64,000 bases of DNA from Edaphobacter bradus (GTDB lineage Bacteria; Acidobacteriota; Terriglobia; Terriglobales; Acidobacteriaceae): contig NZ_JAGSYF010000001.1 in NCBI RefSeq assembly GCF_025685645.1, positions 186,001 to 250,000 of the forward strand, given 5' to 3'. Positions 1-8,208 of this stretch are shown one piece after another. The notes beneath the pieces are model-generated. The model did no database searches, had not been told where the DNA came from, and saw only the letters and a list, made by a program, of their open reading frames with translations. The position numbers were made by a program, and so were the translations under genes. Numbering within the stretch: position 1 is the stretch's first letter; every line of letters begins with the position of its first letter.

Positions 1-1577
1 AATTGGCCGAGGCCGCCGTCGATGAGGATCAGCGAGGGCAGCGCCTTCTTCTCCTCGGTCAGTCTTTTGTAGCGGCGGTGGATGATCTCGCGCATGCTGG
101 CGAAGTCGTCGACGCCGGTGACAGACCTGACCTGGAACTTGCGGTACTCGGACTTCTTCATCGCACCGTCCTCCCATACCACCATGGAGGCGACGGTCTC
201 TGCGCCTTGAATGTGCGAGATGTCGAAGCACTCGATGCGGCGCGGAGGTTCTTCAAGCGTGAGCGCGTCCTGCAGGGCCTCCTGGATGGCCTTCGCACCG
301 GGTTGCATCACGCGGAAGCGCTGGTCGTAGGACTGCTTCGCGTTCTGGCTTACGAGATCGACGAGCGAGCGCTTTTCTCCGCGCTGCGGGACGAGTATCT
401 CGACGCGACGGCCGGTACGCTCGGAGAGCATCTCGGCGAGAACACTGCGGTCCGGGAACTCGACGGGCACGAGCACCGAACGCGGCACGTAGTTCTGGTC
501 AAGGTAGAGCTGTTTGAGCAGGGCAGAGAAGAAGGCCGACGGACTGAAGGCTGCTCCGGGTTCGGAGATAGACGAGTGTTGTAAGACCGGCATCCCCTCG
601 CCGACCTCGGGCGCGGAGGCTGTGGGATCCGGCTCCATACGCGGCAGCGCCTCTGCCTCATCGGTGTCGCTGGCCTTTTCTTCGGTGGCCTCGGCCTGAA
701 ACATGTCCTCGAACTCGGGCAGGTCCTCCCAGAAGAAGTCGCGACGATCGACGATCTTGCCGTTGCGCATGTGGAAGAGGTTCACGGCGAGCATCTCGTT
801 CTCGTAGTGATAGCCGAAGACGTCGGCGTCCTCGTTGTCCGTGGTGGCGATGCGCTGCTTGTCCATCATCTGGTGGACAGTGGATATCTGATCGCGCAGG
901 CGGGCAGCGAGTTCGTACTGCTCTGCCTCGGCGGCCTGCTGCATGCGCGCGGTGAGCCGTTGTTCGAGCTCTCCGGGACGGCCTTCGAGGAAAAGTTGTA
1001 CATCGCGGATCGCCTGCCTGTAGAGCTCAGGGGTCGTCAGGCCCTCGACGCAGGGGCCAAGGCAGCGCTTGATGTAGTACTGCAGGCAGGCGCGCGGATG
1101 GTAGCGCGAGAGGTCCACCTTGCAGCTTGGGATGAGAAAGCTGCGGTGGACCAGGTCGACGAGTCGATGCGCGAGGTTGCCAGGGAAGTAGGGACCGAAG
1201 TAGGCGCTGCCGTCCTTCTTGAGGCGGCGTGTGACGAAGACCTTGGGGTAGCGGTCGCCCATGGTCAACTTGATGTAGGGATAAGTTTTGTCGTCGCGCA
1301 GCAGAATGTTGAAACGCGGCTTCCGCTGCTTGATGAGGTTGTTCTCGAGCGCGAGGGCCTCGTGCTCGTTGGCGACCGTGATGTAGTCCACATCGACGGC
1401 CTCGCGCATCAGGGTGCCGGTCTTGGCGTTGGCCTGTGAGGCCTCAAGAAAGTAGGAGCGAACCCGGGCCCGCAGGTTCTTCGCCTTGCCGACATAGATA
1501 ACCTCGCCCTCGGCGTTCTTGTATAGATAGCAGCCCGGGGAGGTGGGGAGGGTCCGGATTTTCTGGTACAGGTCCAT
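1..1577 (-). CDS. uvrC: Excinuclease ABC subunit C, 3' end cut off by the window edge
   Basis: UvrC makes the dual incisions in nucleotide excision repair together with UvrA and UvrB in the cytoplasm. Reading from the ATG at 1577, the protein opens with a GIY-YIG nuclease domain (PGCYLYKNAEGEVIYVGKAK, about residues 13-32), followed by the conserved RFNILLRDDKTYPYIKLT segment and four cysteines in the SCKVDL...ACLQYYIKRCLGPC region. A UVR-type UvrB-binding helix pair (EQYELAARLRDQI) lies near residue 220. The C-terminal RNase H-like endonuclease domain begins with the PRRIECFDISHIQG block and is cut at the window start just after LILIDGGLGQL. The reading frame is uninterrupted across all 525 visible codons. 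No operon partner is visible; the next gene is divergent. The assignment is secure. Confidence 0.97.
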   Translation of the reverse strand, partial: MDLYQKIRTLPTSPGCYLYKNAEGEVIYVGKAKNLRARVRSYFLEASQANAKTGTLMREAVDVDYITVANEHEALALENNLIKQRKPRFNILLRDDKTYPYIKLTMGDRYPKVFVTRRLKKDGSAYFGPYFPGNLAHRLVDLVHRSFLIPSCKVDLSRYHPRACLQYYIKRCLGPCVEGLTTPELYRQAIRDVQLFLEGRPGELEQRLTARMQQAAEAEQYELAARLRDQISTVHQMMDKQRIATTDNEDADVFGYHYENEMLAVNLFHMRNGKIVDRRDFFWEDLPEFEDMFQAEATEEKASDTDEAEALPRMEPDPTASAPEVGEGMPVLQHSSISEPGAAFSPSAFFSALLKQLYLDQNYVPRSVLVPVEFPDRSVLAEMLSERTGRRVEILVPQRGEKRSLVDLVSQNAKQSYDQRFRVMQPGAKAIQEALQDALTLEEPPRRIECFDISHIQGAETVASMVVWEDGAMKKSEYRKFQVRSVTGVDDFASMREIIHRRYKRLTEEKKALPSLILIDGGLGQ

Positions 1578-1811
1578 GCGCGCCGGTCGCCGAACCTTCA
1601 GTCTAAACCGCCGAAAGCCTTTGGATGCCTGAGTAGATTTGACTCATCTCCCTATCAAAACTTCCGGAAAGGATGTGGTGTGCAAGAGATTTCAGTTATG
1701 CATCCAGGGTGCAACTAGTTTATTTTGAATAAGTTGCCATGTTCTATCGTTTGGCATGCTAAATGCTGTAGTTGGTACGTAGCTTACTGTGAAGCAACAG
1801 AGAGGACTCCT

Positions 1812-2591
1812 ATGAGCTCCATGATGAACGAAAACAATGCCAATGTCTGTGTCGCGAGGAAGATTTCATCTGTCTGTGGTGCGCTGTTAGCAGGTACAGT
1901 CATTGTTACTTTGACTGTGGGTTGCTCTAGCAAGAATTATGTTCGATCCCAGACGGCTCCACTGATCGCGCAGGTCAACGATCTGGACGCCAAGACGGCG
2001 ACGGACCACCGCAACATCGCCGATACGGACGAGCGCGCACAGCGCGGGATCGCCGGCGCACAGAGCGCCGCCGACACTGCCGACCAGCACGCCCTCGCCG
2101 CAGGCCAGTCGGCTGACACCGCAGGCCACTCCGCCCAGGAGGCTTACAACCGCGTCGACACGCTGAGTGGGGTCGTAGCGAACCTCGACAACTACAAGTC
2201 CATCTCGGATGTGAGCGTGACCTTCGGCTTTGACAAGTCGGTGCTCACCGCGACCGACCGTCAGACGCTCGATGACTTCGCCGCGAGCCTTACCGGTAAG
2301 CGGAGCTACATTCTTGCTGTCACCGGCGGGACGGATTCGGTTGGCGACGCGAACTATAACTATCAGCTCAGCCAGCGCCGCGCCGATGCCGTAGTGAACT
2401 ATCTGGCGTCGAAGTACAATATCCCGCCGCACAAGTTCTACCTCATTGGAATCGGTAAGGATCAGGAGGTCGCGAGCAACAGCACGGCCGCCGGACGCGC
2501 GAAGAACCGGCGCGTTGAGGTCAAGCTGATGACCAACATGGAGCAGCCGTCGGGTTCGACAGTCGCCACGTCGACGCCTAGCGTCCAGTAG
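1812..2591 (+). CDS. OmpA/Pal-family peptidoglycan-binding lipoprotein
   Basis: The protein is predicted to be an outer-membrane lipoprotein that holds peptidoglycan through an OmpA-like domain. The ATG at 1812 is preceded by AGAGGA at a good distance and gives a signal peptide ending in the lipobox LTVGC. The in-frame TTG at 1725 would bury that signal behind 29 polar residues, so it was not used. Residues about 55-110 are alanine-rich and heptad-like (Lpp-like coiled coil). The C-terminal 120 residues carry the OmpA signature: VTFGFDKSVL, then GTDSVGDANYNYQLSQRRA, then AGRAKNRRVEV. A hairpin terminator follows at 2638. Expression may be substantial but is not demonstrated. It is not a canonical Pal, because the N-terminal coiled coil is long and no tol genes are adjacent. 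Confidence 0.85.
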   Translation: MSSMMNENNANVCVARKISSVCGALLAGTVIVTLTVGCSSKNYVRSQTAPLIAQVNDLDAKTATDHRNIADTDERAQRGIAGAQSAADTADQHALAAGQSADTAGHSAQEAYNRVDTLSGVVANLDNYKSISDVSVTFGFDKSVLTATDRQTLDDFAASLTGKRSYILAVTGGTDSVGDANYNYQLSQRRADAVVNYLASKYNIPPHKFYLIGIGKDQEVASNSTAAGRAKNRRVEVKLMTNMEQPSGSTVATSTPSVQ

Positions 2592-2637
2592 GACTCAATC
2601 TCCGCAACACCAATCCGCACGACCAACCACTCCGTGA

Positions 2638-2672
2638 GACACCGGGCCGAGATGCTGAGGCCCGGTGTCTTG
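2638..2672 (+). terminator. Hairpin terminator after the OmpA-like lipoprotein gene
   Basis: A perfect 11-bp stem, GACACCGGGCC (2638-2648) with GGCCCGGTGTC (2659-2669), encloses a 10-nt loop. The downstream T tract is poor, so termination may be partial or bidirectional with the convergent small gene. Confidence 0.6.
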
Positions 2673-2774
2673 CATCCTCCCCGAGCGGGCGGCGGGGCAG
2701 CATTCGCGAACCACCTCGCCACCACCTTCCTCTCGCTGCGCCTTGCGTCAGGCAACTTCAGCCAGCGGCGTCAG

Positions 2775-2814
2775 GTCGCTCGTCCTATTTATTTGTCGCT
2801 CGTCCTATTTATTT
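2775..2814. repeat. Perfect tandem duplication of a 20-bp unit
   Basis: The 20-bp unit GTCGCTCGTCCTATTTATTT occurs twice in direct succession (2775-2794 and 2795-2814). The second copy covers the stop codon and last codons of the minus-strand DUF3311 gene, so slippage here could alter its C-terminus. Confidence 0.9.
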
Positions 2815-3069
2815 ATCGCGCTGATCTTTCAGCTTCCTGTACACCAGCGTCAGTAAAGCCGAAGCCAGAATGACTGAGGCGAGCTGGTACCAGTAGAAGA
2901 AAGGAAATCCGCACAGCGACGGCGTGCTGCGCGCATAGAGTGCGGGGAAGCACAGTCCCAGATAAGGCAGTGCGAGCAGCCACACCCAGCGGCTTCTGCG
3001 TGTTTCGGTCTGTTCGGGCATCTGCAGCAAAGAATACTCGATCTCCTGTCTGTCCGTGAAGCCGGGCAC
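2809..3069 (-). CDS. DUF3311-family small membrane protein
   Basis: This 86-residue or shorter protein has two hydrophobic segments separated by the family-typical LCFPALYAR...GFPFFYWYQL block and a basic C-terminus (VYRKLKDQRDK). From family knowledge, DUF3311 proteins usually sit beside sodium:solute symporters and may be small accessory subunits. No symporter is next to this one, which is odd. The annotated start is a GTG at 3069; a TTG at residue 14 lies 11 nt after a GGAG, and an ATG lies at residue 17 (3021). The true protein may therefore be about 70 residues. The stop codon falls inside a 20-bp tandem repeat. Function is unknown. Confidence 0.7.
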   Translation of the reverse strand: MPGFTDRQEIEYSLLQMPEQTETRRSRWVWLLALPYLGLCFPALYARSTPSLCGFPFFYWYQLASVILASALLTLVYRKLKDQRDK

Positions 3070-3092
3070 AGTGAATCGGGTAAAGTAAAGAT

Positions 3093-3944
3093 ATGGCTCT
3101 GCTATCTCCAGAACCGTCTCACGAAGCAGACCCCATTGCTGAGGCTGTTGCGATCATGGCTAGGCTACGTGCTCCCAACGGTTGTCCCTGGGACCGGGAA
3201 CAGACCTTCGACACAATCAAGCGACACACTCTAGAGGAGACCTACGAGGTCTTTGACGCCATCGAACGCCGCGCGTGGCCCGATCTGAAGGACGAGCTTG
3301 GCGATCTTCTGCTGCAGGTTCTCTTTTATGCGCAGATGGCCTCGGAGGCAGGCCACTTCAACATCCACGACGTCGCTGCCAACCTGAACGCCAAGCTGAT
3401 CCGCCGCCATCCGCATATCTTCGGCGACGTTGAGGCCGGGGATTCGGCAACAGTGCTGCGCAACTGGGAGCAGATCAAGCGTGAGGAGAAGAAGTCCTCG
3501 GCAACTCAGAAGGACTCGCTTCTGGCCGATATTCCGCGCAGCATGCCCGCGACGCTGGAGGCTGGCAAGCTGGGCTCCCGTGCCGCGAAGGTAGGCTTTG
3601 ACTGGCCCGACGTCGATGGCCTCTTTGAGAAGCTCAACGAAGAGATCGCCGAACTCAAGCAGGAGCTGCAGGCCGCGCCAGGACAAGCTTCGCAGATTGC
3701 AGCCGTGGAAGAGGAGCTGGGCGATCTGCTCTTTACAGCGGTCAACCTTGCGCGGCACTTGAAGGTCGATCCCGAATCGGCCCTTCGCGCTGCGAATGCC
3801 AAGTTTCGCAGCCGCTTCGCCGCGATGGAACAGGCGGCCGGAGGCCCGGAGGCGCTGACTACCCACAACCCGGAGCAGCTGGAAGAGCTGTGGAGCAAGG
3901 CGAAGGCCACGGTAGCCTCCGCCAGCGGAGCAAGTCATTCATGA
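3093..3944 (+). CDS. mazG: Nucleoside triphosphate pyrophosphohydrolase MazG
   Basis: MazG hydrolyses (d)NTPs to the monophosphate and pyrophosphate, acting as a house-cleaning enzyme in the cytoplasm. Two tandem MazG domains are visible. The first has RLRAPNGCPWDREQTFDTIK and the metal-binding EETYEVFDAI...ELGDLLLQVLFYA helices (about residues 25-90). The second has EEIAELKQEL...EEELGDLLFTAVNLARHL (about 185-245). At 283 residues it matches the long bacterial form. The ATG lies 6 nt after a TAAAGT -10-like box with no Shine-Dalgarno, suggesting a leaderless message. Its stop overlaps the next start as ATGA, so it is probably translationally coupled to the acyltransferase gene. Confidence 0.95.
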   Translation: MALLSPEPSHEADPIAEAVAIMARLRAPNGCPWDREQTFDTIKRHTLEETYEVFDAIERRAWPDLKDELGDLLLQVLFYAQMASEAGHFNIHDVAANLNAKLIRRHPHIFGDVEAGDSATVLRNWEQIKREEKKSSATQKDSLLADIPRSMPATLEAGKLGSRAAKVGFDWPDVDGLFEKLNEEIAELKQELQAAPGQASQIAAVEEELGDLLFTAVNLARHLKVDPESALRAANAKFRSRFAAMEQAAGGPEALTTHNPEQLEELWSKAKATVASASGASHS

Positions 3945-4714
3945 GCAGCACCTTGCACGGCAACATCCAGATAGGCCACGCAACAACCCTCGAACACTTC
4001 GAACGATGCGTCGCTCTCCAGCTTGAGGTCTGGGGCTACACTGACGGCGACCTTATTCCCCGGCGTGTCTTCCTGGTCGCCCAGCGCATCGGCGGGCAGG
4101 TGATCGGCGCGTTCGACGGCGAGACGATGGTCGGATTTGCAATGGCCCTTCCGGGTGTCCGGGATGGGCGTCCCTATCTGCACTCGCACATGCTTGCGGT
4201 GCTGTCTCAGTACCGTAACGCCGGTCTTGGCCGTCGTTTGAAGCTCTTCCAGCGCGACGACGCCATCGCCCGCGGCATTGACCTGATGGAGTGGACGTAC
4301 GATCCCCTGGAGATCAAGAACGCCCACCTGAATATCGTCCGCCTGGGAGCCATCTCTCGGCGCTACAAGGCTGATTTTTATGGTCCCTCGTCATCGCCCT
4401 TGCAGGGAGGCCTTCCGACGGATAGGCTATACGCGGAATGGTGGCTGAACTCTCCCAGGGTTGTCAGCACGCTGCTCGGAGAGCCTCAGCCGGTCGAAGT
4501 CGTCGAACGTATCACCGTCCCGCACACCATCTACCAGTGGAAGCAGGACCCTCAGAGCAAAGATTTGGCCCAGCATCTGCAATTGAAAAATCGGCTGGCG
4601 CTGGAGTCGGCGTTCGGGCGGGGTCTCGCCGTAGTCGGCTACGAGCGCGACGCCGAAGGCAACGGCTCGTTTCTGCTTGGTCCATGGAGCGAACCAGCTC
4701 GCAAGCAGTCGTAG
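3941..4714 (+). CDS. COG3375-type GNAT acyltransferase (candidate amino acid N-succinyltransferase)
   Basis: The 257-residue protein has a GNAT fold: LEVWGYTDGDLIPRRVF near the N-terminus, then the acyl-CoA-binding region SHMLAVLSQYRNAGLGRRLK (about residues 82-101), then EWTYDPLEIKNAHLNIVRLG. The architecture matches COG3375, a group often found beside enolase-superfamily OSBS/NSAR enzymes. In characterised cases of that pairing, the GNAT protein N-succinylates D-amino acids and the racemase inverts them. Here the partner gene starts 68 nt downstream, so I infer the same job. The start is fixed by the ATGA overlap with mazG; an upstream in-frame ATG at 3890 lies inside mazG. The substrate is not determinable from sequence. 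Confidence 0.8.
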   Translation: MSSTLHGNIQIGHATTLEHFERCVALQLEVWGYTDGDLIPRRVFLVAQRIGGQVIGAFDGETMVGFAMALPGVRDGRPYLHSHMLAVLSQYRNAGLGRRLKLFQRDDAIARGIDLMEWTYDPLEIKNAHLNIVRLGAISRRYKADFYGPSSSPLQGGLPTDRLYAEWWLNSPRVVSTLLGEPQPVEVVERITVPHTIYQWKQDPQSKDLAQHLQLKNRLALESAFGRGLAVVGYERDAEGNGSFLLGPWSEPARKQS

Positions 4715-4782
4715 TGCGTCGCACCAGTTCTCAGCGGGCCACCGCTTCCATATCACCAGGAACCCAAAGAATAGGACCTCAC

Positions 4783-5913
4783 ATGCTCAATATCGATGCC
4801 ATCCACATGCGCGAGATCAACCTGCCACTGGCTCATCCATTCGAGACCAGCTTCGGCCTCACGACAGGCCGACGCATTCTTCTGATCGAGCTGGAAGCCG
4901 AAGGGCTGACGGCTTGGGGCGAGTGCGTCGCCGGCGAGCATCCCTACTTCAGCGACGAGATGATCGATACCGCGTGGATCATCACCGAGACGGAGCTGGC
5001 GCCGCGCCTGCTCGATGCAGACATCGAGAACGGCGGATCAGTTCCGCACATACTGAAGCAGGTTCGCGGTCACCGAATGGCGAAGGCTGCGCTGGAGAAC
5101 GCTGTCTGGGACCTTGAGGCACAGGTCGAGAAGATGCCCCTGTCGCAATTGCTCGGCGGAACGCGCAAAGTGATCCCCTGCGGCGTCTCCATCGGCATTC
5201 AGCCTACACTGGAGCAACTGCTGGACAAGATCGACCTGGAGCTTGAGGCCGGCTATCAGCGCATTAAGCTGAAGTGCAAGCCCGGCTGGGACAGCAATAT
5301 CTTTGAGGCCGTCCGTAAGCGCTGGCCCGACATCATGCTGAGCTGCGACGCGAACTCGGTCTACCGTCTCAAGGATATCGACCACATCGCCACGTGGGAC
5401 GAGTTCAAGCTGCTGATGATCGAGCAGCCGCTCTGGTACGACGACTTCTACTTTCACTCCATGCTGCAGAAGCGAATTGAGACAGCAATCTGCCTCGACG
5501 AGTCGATCCGTAACCGCCGCGACGCGCTTGCGGCCATCGATATGACCTCCTGCAGGATCATCAATATCAAGGTCGGCCGTGTCGGCGGACTCAGCGAAGC
5601 TATCGCCGTACACAACGCTGCCGAAGAACGCGGCATTCCGGTGTGGTGCGGAGGCATGTTGGAGACCGGCATCGGGCGTGCCCATAATATCGCTCTCTCG
5701 TCGTTGCCGAACTTCTCGCTTCCAGGCGATGTCTCCGCTTCCAAGCGCTACTGGTCGCAAGACATTATCGAGCCCGAGGTCACCGTCAGCTCCAAGGGAG
5801 AGATCGTCGTTCCGACGGGAATCGGTTCGGGCTATCAGGTCGACAAGGCTCGCATTGAGGCTCTCACCGTGCGTCGGCAGACACTGCGTTCCCGGGCTCG
5901 TGTGACTGCTTGA
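4783..5913 (+). CDS. menC: o-Succinylbenzoate synthase / N-succinylamino acid racemase (enolase superfamily)
   Basis: The 376-residue protein belongs to the MLE subgroup of the enolase superfamily. It has the acid/base lysine motif IKLKCKPG (near residue 160), metal ligands in SCDANS, IEQPLW and CLDESI, and the second lysine in INIKVGRVGG. The C-terminal GGMLETGIGR block is typical of OSBS/NSAR enzymes. Members either dehydrate SHCHC in menaquinone synthesis, racemise N-succinylamino acids, or do both. The GNAT acyltransferase immediately upstream favours racemisation, while absence of other men genes here neither supports nor excludes the menaquinone role. It starts at an ATG after TAGGAC. 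The symbol menC is family-level and function is ambiguous. Confidence 0.82.
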   Translation: MLNIDAIHMREINLPLAHPFETSFGLTTGRRILLIELEAEGLTAWGECVAGEHPYFSDEMIDTAWIITETELAPRLLDADIENGGSVPHILKQVRGHRMAKAALENAVWDLEAQVEKMPLSQLLGGTRKVIPCGVSIGIQPTLEQLLDKIDLELEAGYQRIKLKCKPGWDSNIFEAVRKRWPDIMLSCDANSVYRLKDIDHIATWDEFKLLMIEQPLWYDDFYFHSMLQKRIETAICLDESIRNRRDALAAIDMTSCRIINIKVGRVGGLSEAIAVHNAAEERGIPVWCGGMLETGIGRAHNIALSSLPNFSLPGDVSASKRYWSQDIIEPEVTVSSKGEIVVPTGIGSGYQVDKARIEALTVRRQTLRSRARVTA

Positions 5914-5929
5914 GCCAGCAGTTCGGACG

Positions 5930-6817
5930 CTAGTGGGTCGGCAAGGGCGTATTCAGCAGCAGGCGAATCGCGTCCTGATATTTCATCGGGGAAACACTCT
6001 GGAAGTTACTCGCGTCGACGGTGGTGTTGATGTTCAACGTCTTCACCATCAGCGCGCGTACGCTGATCTGTTCGGAGAAGTGCGTGAAGATCCAGCGCCC
6101 GTTACCCGCGTCGGCCTGATCGAGGGCCAGTTTGCCGCCGGGGTAGATGTGCGCGAGTACTCCCCAGCCAAAGTTGACTCCCTGGAAGATCGTTCCTTCC
6201 ATGCGGACCAGATGCCGGGTCTTTGCATCGACCCACGCCCGGCCCTTCAGTCCTTTCAATGCCTCAGCCGCCGTCGTAGGAGGATGGAATTGAGGATTCG
6301 GGGTGTAGTCGCTGACAACCTCCGTCATGTCAGGATTCATTCCCGTCTGGGGCTGGCCGGGGACGTAGGTGAAGATCATCGCATCAGGCACTAGCCGCAT
6401 CAGCGAGTCGGCGATCTTTCTCCCTGAGGAGTCGTCCTTGACGTGCTTGTAGTACTCCGAGGGAGACTGCAGCATGTCGTTCAGGCGGTGCCGCTCGGCC
6501 TTGTCTTCCTCCTCGGTCAGAGGCCTTCCATTCTTCAAAATCAGCCGGGCCACGGTGCCGTCTTCGCTCTCAAGCACGTCGCGGACCCGGTCGCCTTTGG
6601 CATCGACGATGCGCATGCGATAACGAAGATAGGAGCCCTGGTGGTGCAGGGTTTCCAATTCAGTGGCGACCGTATCGACGGCCCATGAGCGGGGAGGGAT
6701 GGCCGCGAGCCACGCCGGGACTCCCGCGCCGCTGGAGTCTGCCGCCTGCGCCTGCGAGTCCCGGGCTGCGGAAGCAGATGCAACGGCCAGAAATGTTGCG
6801 AGGAGCAAGCGCAACAT
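5930..6817 (-). CDS. Secreted protein resembling LolA/outer-membrane lipoprotein-sorting proteins
   Basis: The start chosen is the ATG at 6817, which gives a signal peptide (MLRLLLATFLAVASASA) cleaved near residue 18; upstream in-frame codons lack a signal. The mature part contains a stretch of beta-strand-like alternation with WVDAKTRHLVRMEGTIFQG, reminiscent of the LolA-like half-barrel (outer-membrane lipoprotein-sorting protein family) in which a lipidic ligand is held. An N-terminal region with NGRPLTEEEDKAERHRL is common in Acidobacteria proteins of this type. It is convergent with the racemase gene, whose stop lies 17 nt away. Exact function is unknown; a periplasmic role is inferred from the signal peptide. 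Confidence 0.6.
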   Translation of the reverse strand: MLRLLLATFLAVASASAARDSQAQAADSSGAGVPAWLAAIPPRSWAVDTVATELETLHHQGSYLRYRMRIVDAKGDRVRDVLESEDGTVARLILKNGRPLTEEEDKAERHRLNDMLQSPSEYYKHVKDDSSGRKIADSLMRLVPDAMIFTYVPGQPQTGMNPDMTEVVSDYTPNPQFHPPTTAAEALKGLKGRAWVDAKTRHLVRMEGTIFQGVNFGWGVLAHIYPGGKLALDQADAGNGRWIFTHFSEQISVRALMVKTLNINTTVDASNFQSVSPMKYQDAIRLLLNTPLPTH

Positions 6818-7054
6818 TCTGAGATCTCGACTGGCGAGCCCTGGTGACAGTGTGTACCTCCGTACCGTGTATCCCAACTTATCCGCTGCCCTTTGACCTC
6901 GGGCTGCGCACAATCTCCGTCTCCGGAGCGCCTTTGCATATCTTACGTAAGACTCGTGAACCCGAACAGAGTTTTGCCGGTTTGCCTCCTGTCACAGCCT
7001 TGGGTATAGTTCGGGCAAGACACACAGTAGCCGCAGTTGGGAGAACAGAAGCTC

Positions 7055-7465
7055 ATGAAGCCAGCAGAGGGTTCCACCGTTATTGGCAAATCGGTCTCAA
7101 TCCGCGGAGATCTCTCCGGAAAAGAAGACCTCTACATGGATGGCGAGATCGAGGGAACTATCACGCTGCCGGAAAATACCCTGACCGTGGGGCCGAACGC
7201 CCGTGTTATGGCGGATATTCATGCCCGGTCCGTCATCGTTCTGGGCAGTATTCACGGGAACCTGCATGCTACAGGACGCGTGGAGTTGCGTCACTCCGCA
7301 GCGGTTCTGGGTGATATCTTCGCCACCCGGCTCTCCATGGAAGAGAACGCCAATCTTAAGGGGCACGTCGAACTCATGACATCGGAAGCGTCCGTTTCGA
7401 GTTCCTTGCAGCCAGTTCCTTCCGTCGCAACTCAAGACTCCCTGGTTCTTGAGCCAAACGCATAA
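7055..7465 (+). CDS. Bactofilin (polymer-forming cytoskeletal protein)
   Basis: Bactofilins polymerise into nucleotide-independent filaments that scaffold cell-envelope enzymes. The 136-residue sequence shows the repetitive beta-helix pattern: TVIGKSVSIRGDLSGKEDLYMDG, then EGTI, then LTVGPNARVMADIHARSVIV, then GSIHGNLHATGRVELRHSA. Glycine/valine spacing repeats about every 17 residues, and short polar tails sit at both ends, as in the family. The ATG at 7055 is preceded by GGGAGA; an in-frame TTG at 7037 would add six residues. A methyltransferase-like gene begins 21 nt downstream, and the pair probably forms an operon closed by the terminator at 8153. Confidence 0.9.
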   Translation: MKPAEGSTVIGKSVSIRGDLSGKEDLYMDGEIEGTITLPENTLTVGPNARVMADIHARSVIVLGSIHGNLHATGRVELRHSAAVLGDIFATRLSMEENANLKGHVELMTSEASVSSSLQPVPSVATQDSLVLEPNA

Positions 7466-7486
7466 GCAGGGAGGAGAAGCGAGTTC

Positions 7487-8122
7487 ATGCGCGGTATCTT
7501 CGGCAGTAGCGAAGGGACACGAACATCAAGAGGTGCGGACGCTGCGCGCGTCGCAAGGCACTCCAGCGGTTGGAAGGAGCTTCTAAAGCACCTGAAGACC
7601 AAGGAATCGCTCCGCATTCTTGATATCGGTCCTACATCGTCCACGAACATCAACTACATCACCAGCCTTGGCCACAGTATCTACATGGCTAACCTGGTGG
7701 AAGAGGCTGCGAAGCCGGAATGGATCATTCCTGCCCCAGACGGCGAGACGGCCTTTGACGTCGAACACTTCCTTGCTACGAACCTCAACTTCACCGGCCG
7801 TAACTTCGACATCGTATTGCTATGGGATACGGCCGACTACCTTCCTGAACCGCTGGTCGCGCCAGTCTTCTCACGCATCCATGAGGTGATGGAGCCCGGA
7901 GGACTGATGCTTTGCTTCTTCCACGCGACTCCAGATCCGGGCGCCAACTTTAGTCGCTATCATCTTACCGATACGGAAGTTGTGGAGATGCAGCGCGCCG
8001 GGAACTTTGCTTTGCATCACATCTACAGCAACAGGAAGATTGAGAACCTGCTGAGCCAGTTCAGCACCTATCGCTTCTTCCTCGCAAAAGATAGTTTGCG
8101 CGAGGTTATCGTAACTCGATAG
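7487..8122 (+). CDS. Class I SAM-dependent methyltransferase-like protein
   Basis: The 211-residue protein has a Rossmann methyltransferase core: LRILDIGPTSSTNINYI (motif I with glycine, about residues 42-58), an acidic IVLLWDTADYL (motif IV region), and a post-core EVMEPGGLMLCFFHA strand-turn typical of these enzymes. The substrate is unknown. The N-terminal 30 residues are basic and disordered-looking. It lies 21 nt after the bactofilin gene with a GGGAGGAGAAG ribosome-binding site. I infer that the two are co-expressed, possibly linking the filament to envelope or polar functions, but nothing in the sequence proves that. Confidence 0.72.
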   Translation: MRGIFGSSEGTRTSRGADAARVARHSSGWKELLKHLKTKESLRILDIGPTSSTNINYITSLGHSIYMANLVEEAAKPEWIIPAPDGETAFDVEHFLATNLNFTGRNFDIVLLWDTADYLPEPLVAPVFSRIHEVMEPGGLMLCFFHATPDPGANFSRYHLTDTEVVEMQRAGNFALHHIYSNRKIENLLSQFSTYRFFLAKDSLREVIVTR

Positions 8123-8152
8123 CTGCGCCACACCTCAGGACTGGATTAATGC

Positions 8153-8190
8153 AAAAGCGCAGGCACTCTGGAAAGAGTGCCTGCGCTTTT
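8153..8190. terminator. Strong bidirectional hairpin terminator
   Basis: A perfect 17-bp stem (AAAAGCGCAGGCACTCT with its complement) around a GGAA tetraloop has A and T runs at its two ends. It can therefore serve both the bactofilin/methyltransferase operon and the convergent small basic gene at 8209. Confidence 0.9.
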
Positions 8191-8208
8191 CTACTCTTGC
8201 TTCCGATG

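Noticed and set aside
1725-1811. Longer start (TTG at 1725) for the OmpA-like lipoprotein
   Set aside because: It would place 29 residues before the signal peptide; the ATG at 1812 has a good AGAGGA site and a normal lipobox spacing.
2775-2814. Possible CRISPR-like repeat
   Set aside because: Two tandem 20-bp units without spacers, so not a CRISPR array. No cas genes were seen anywhere in the window.
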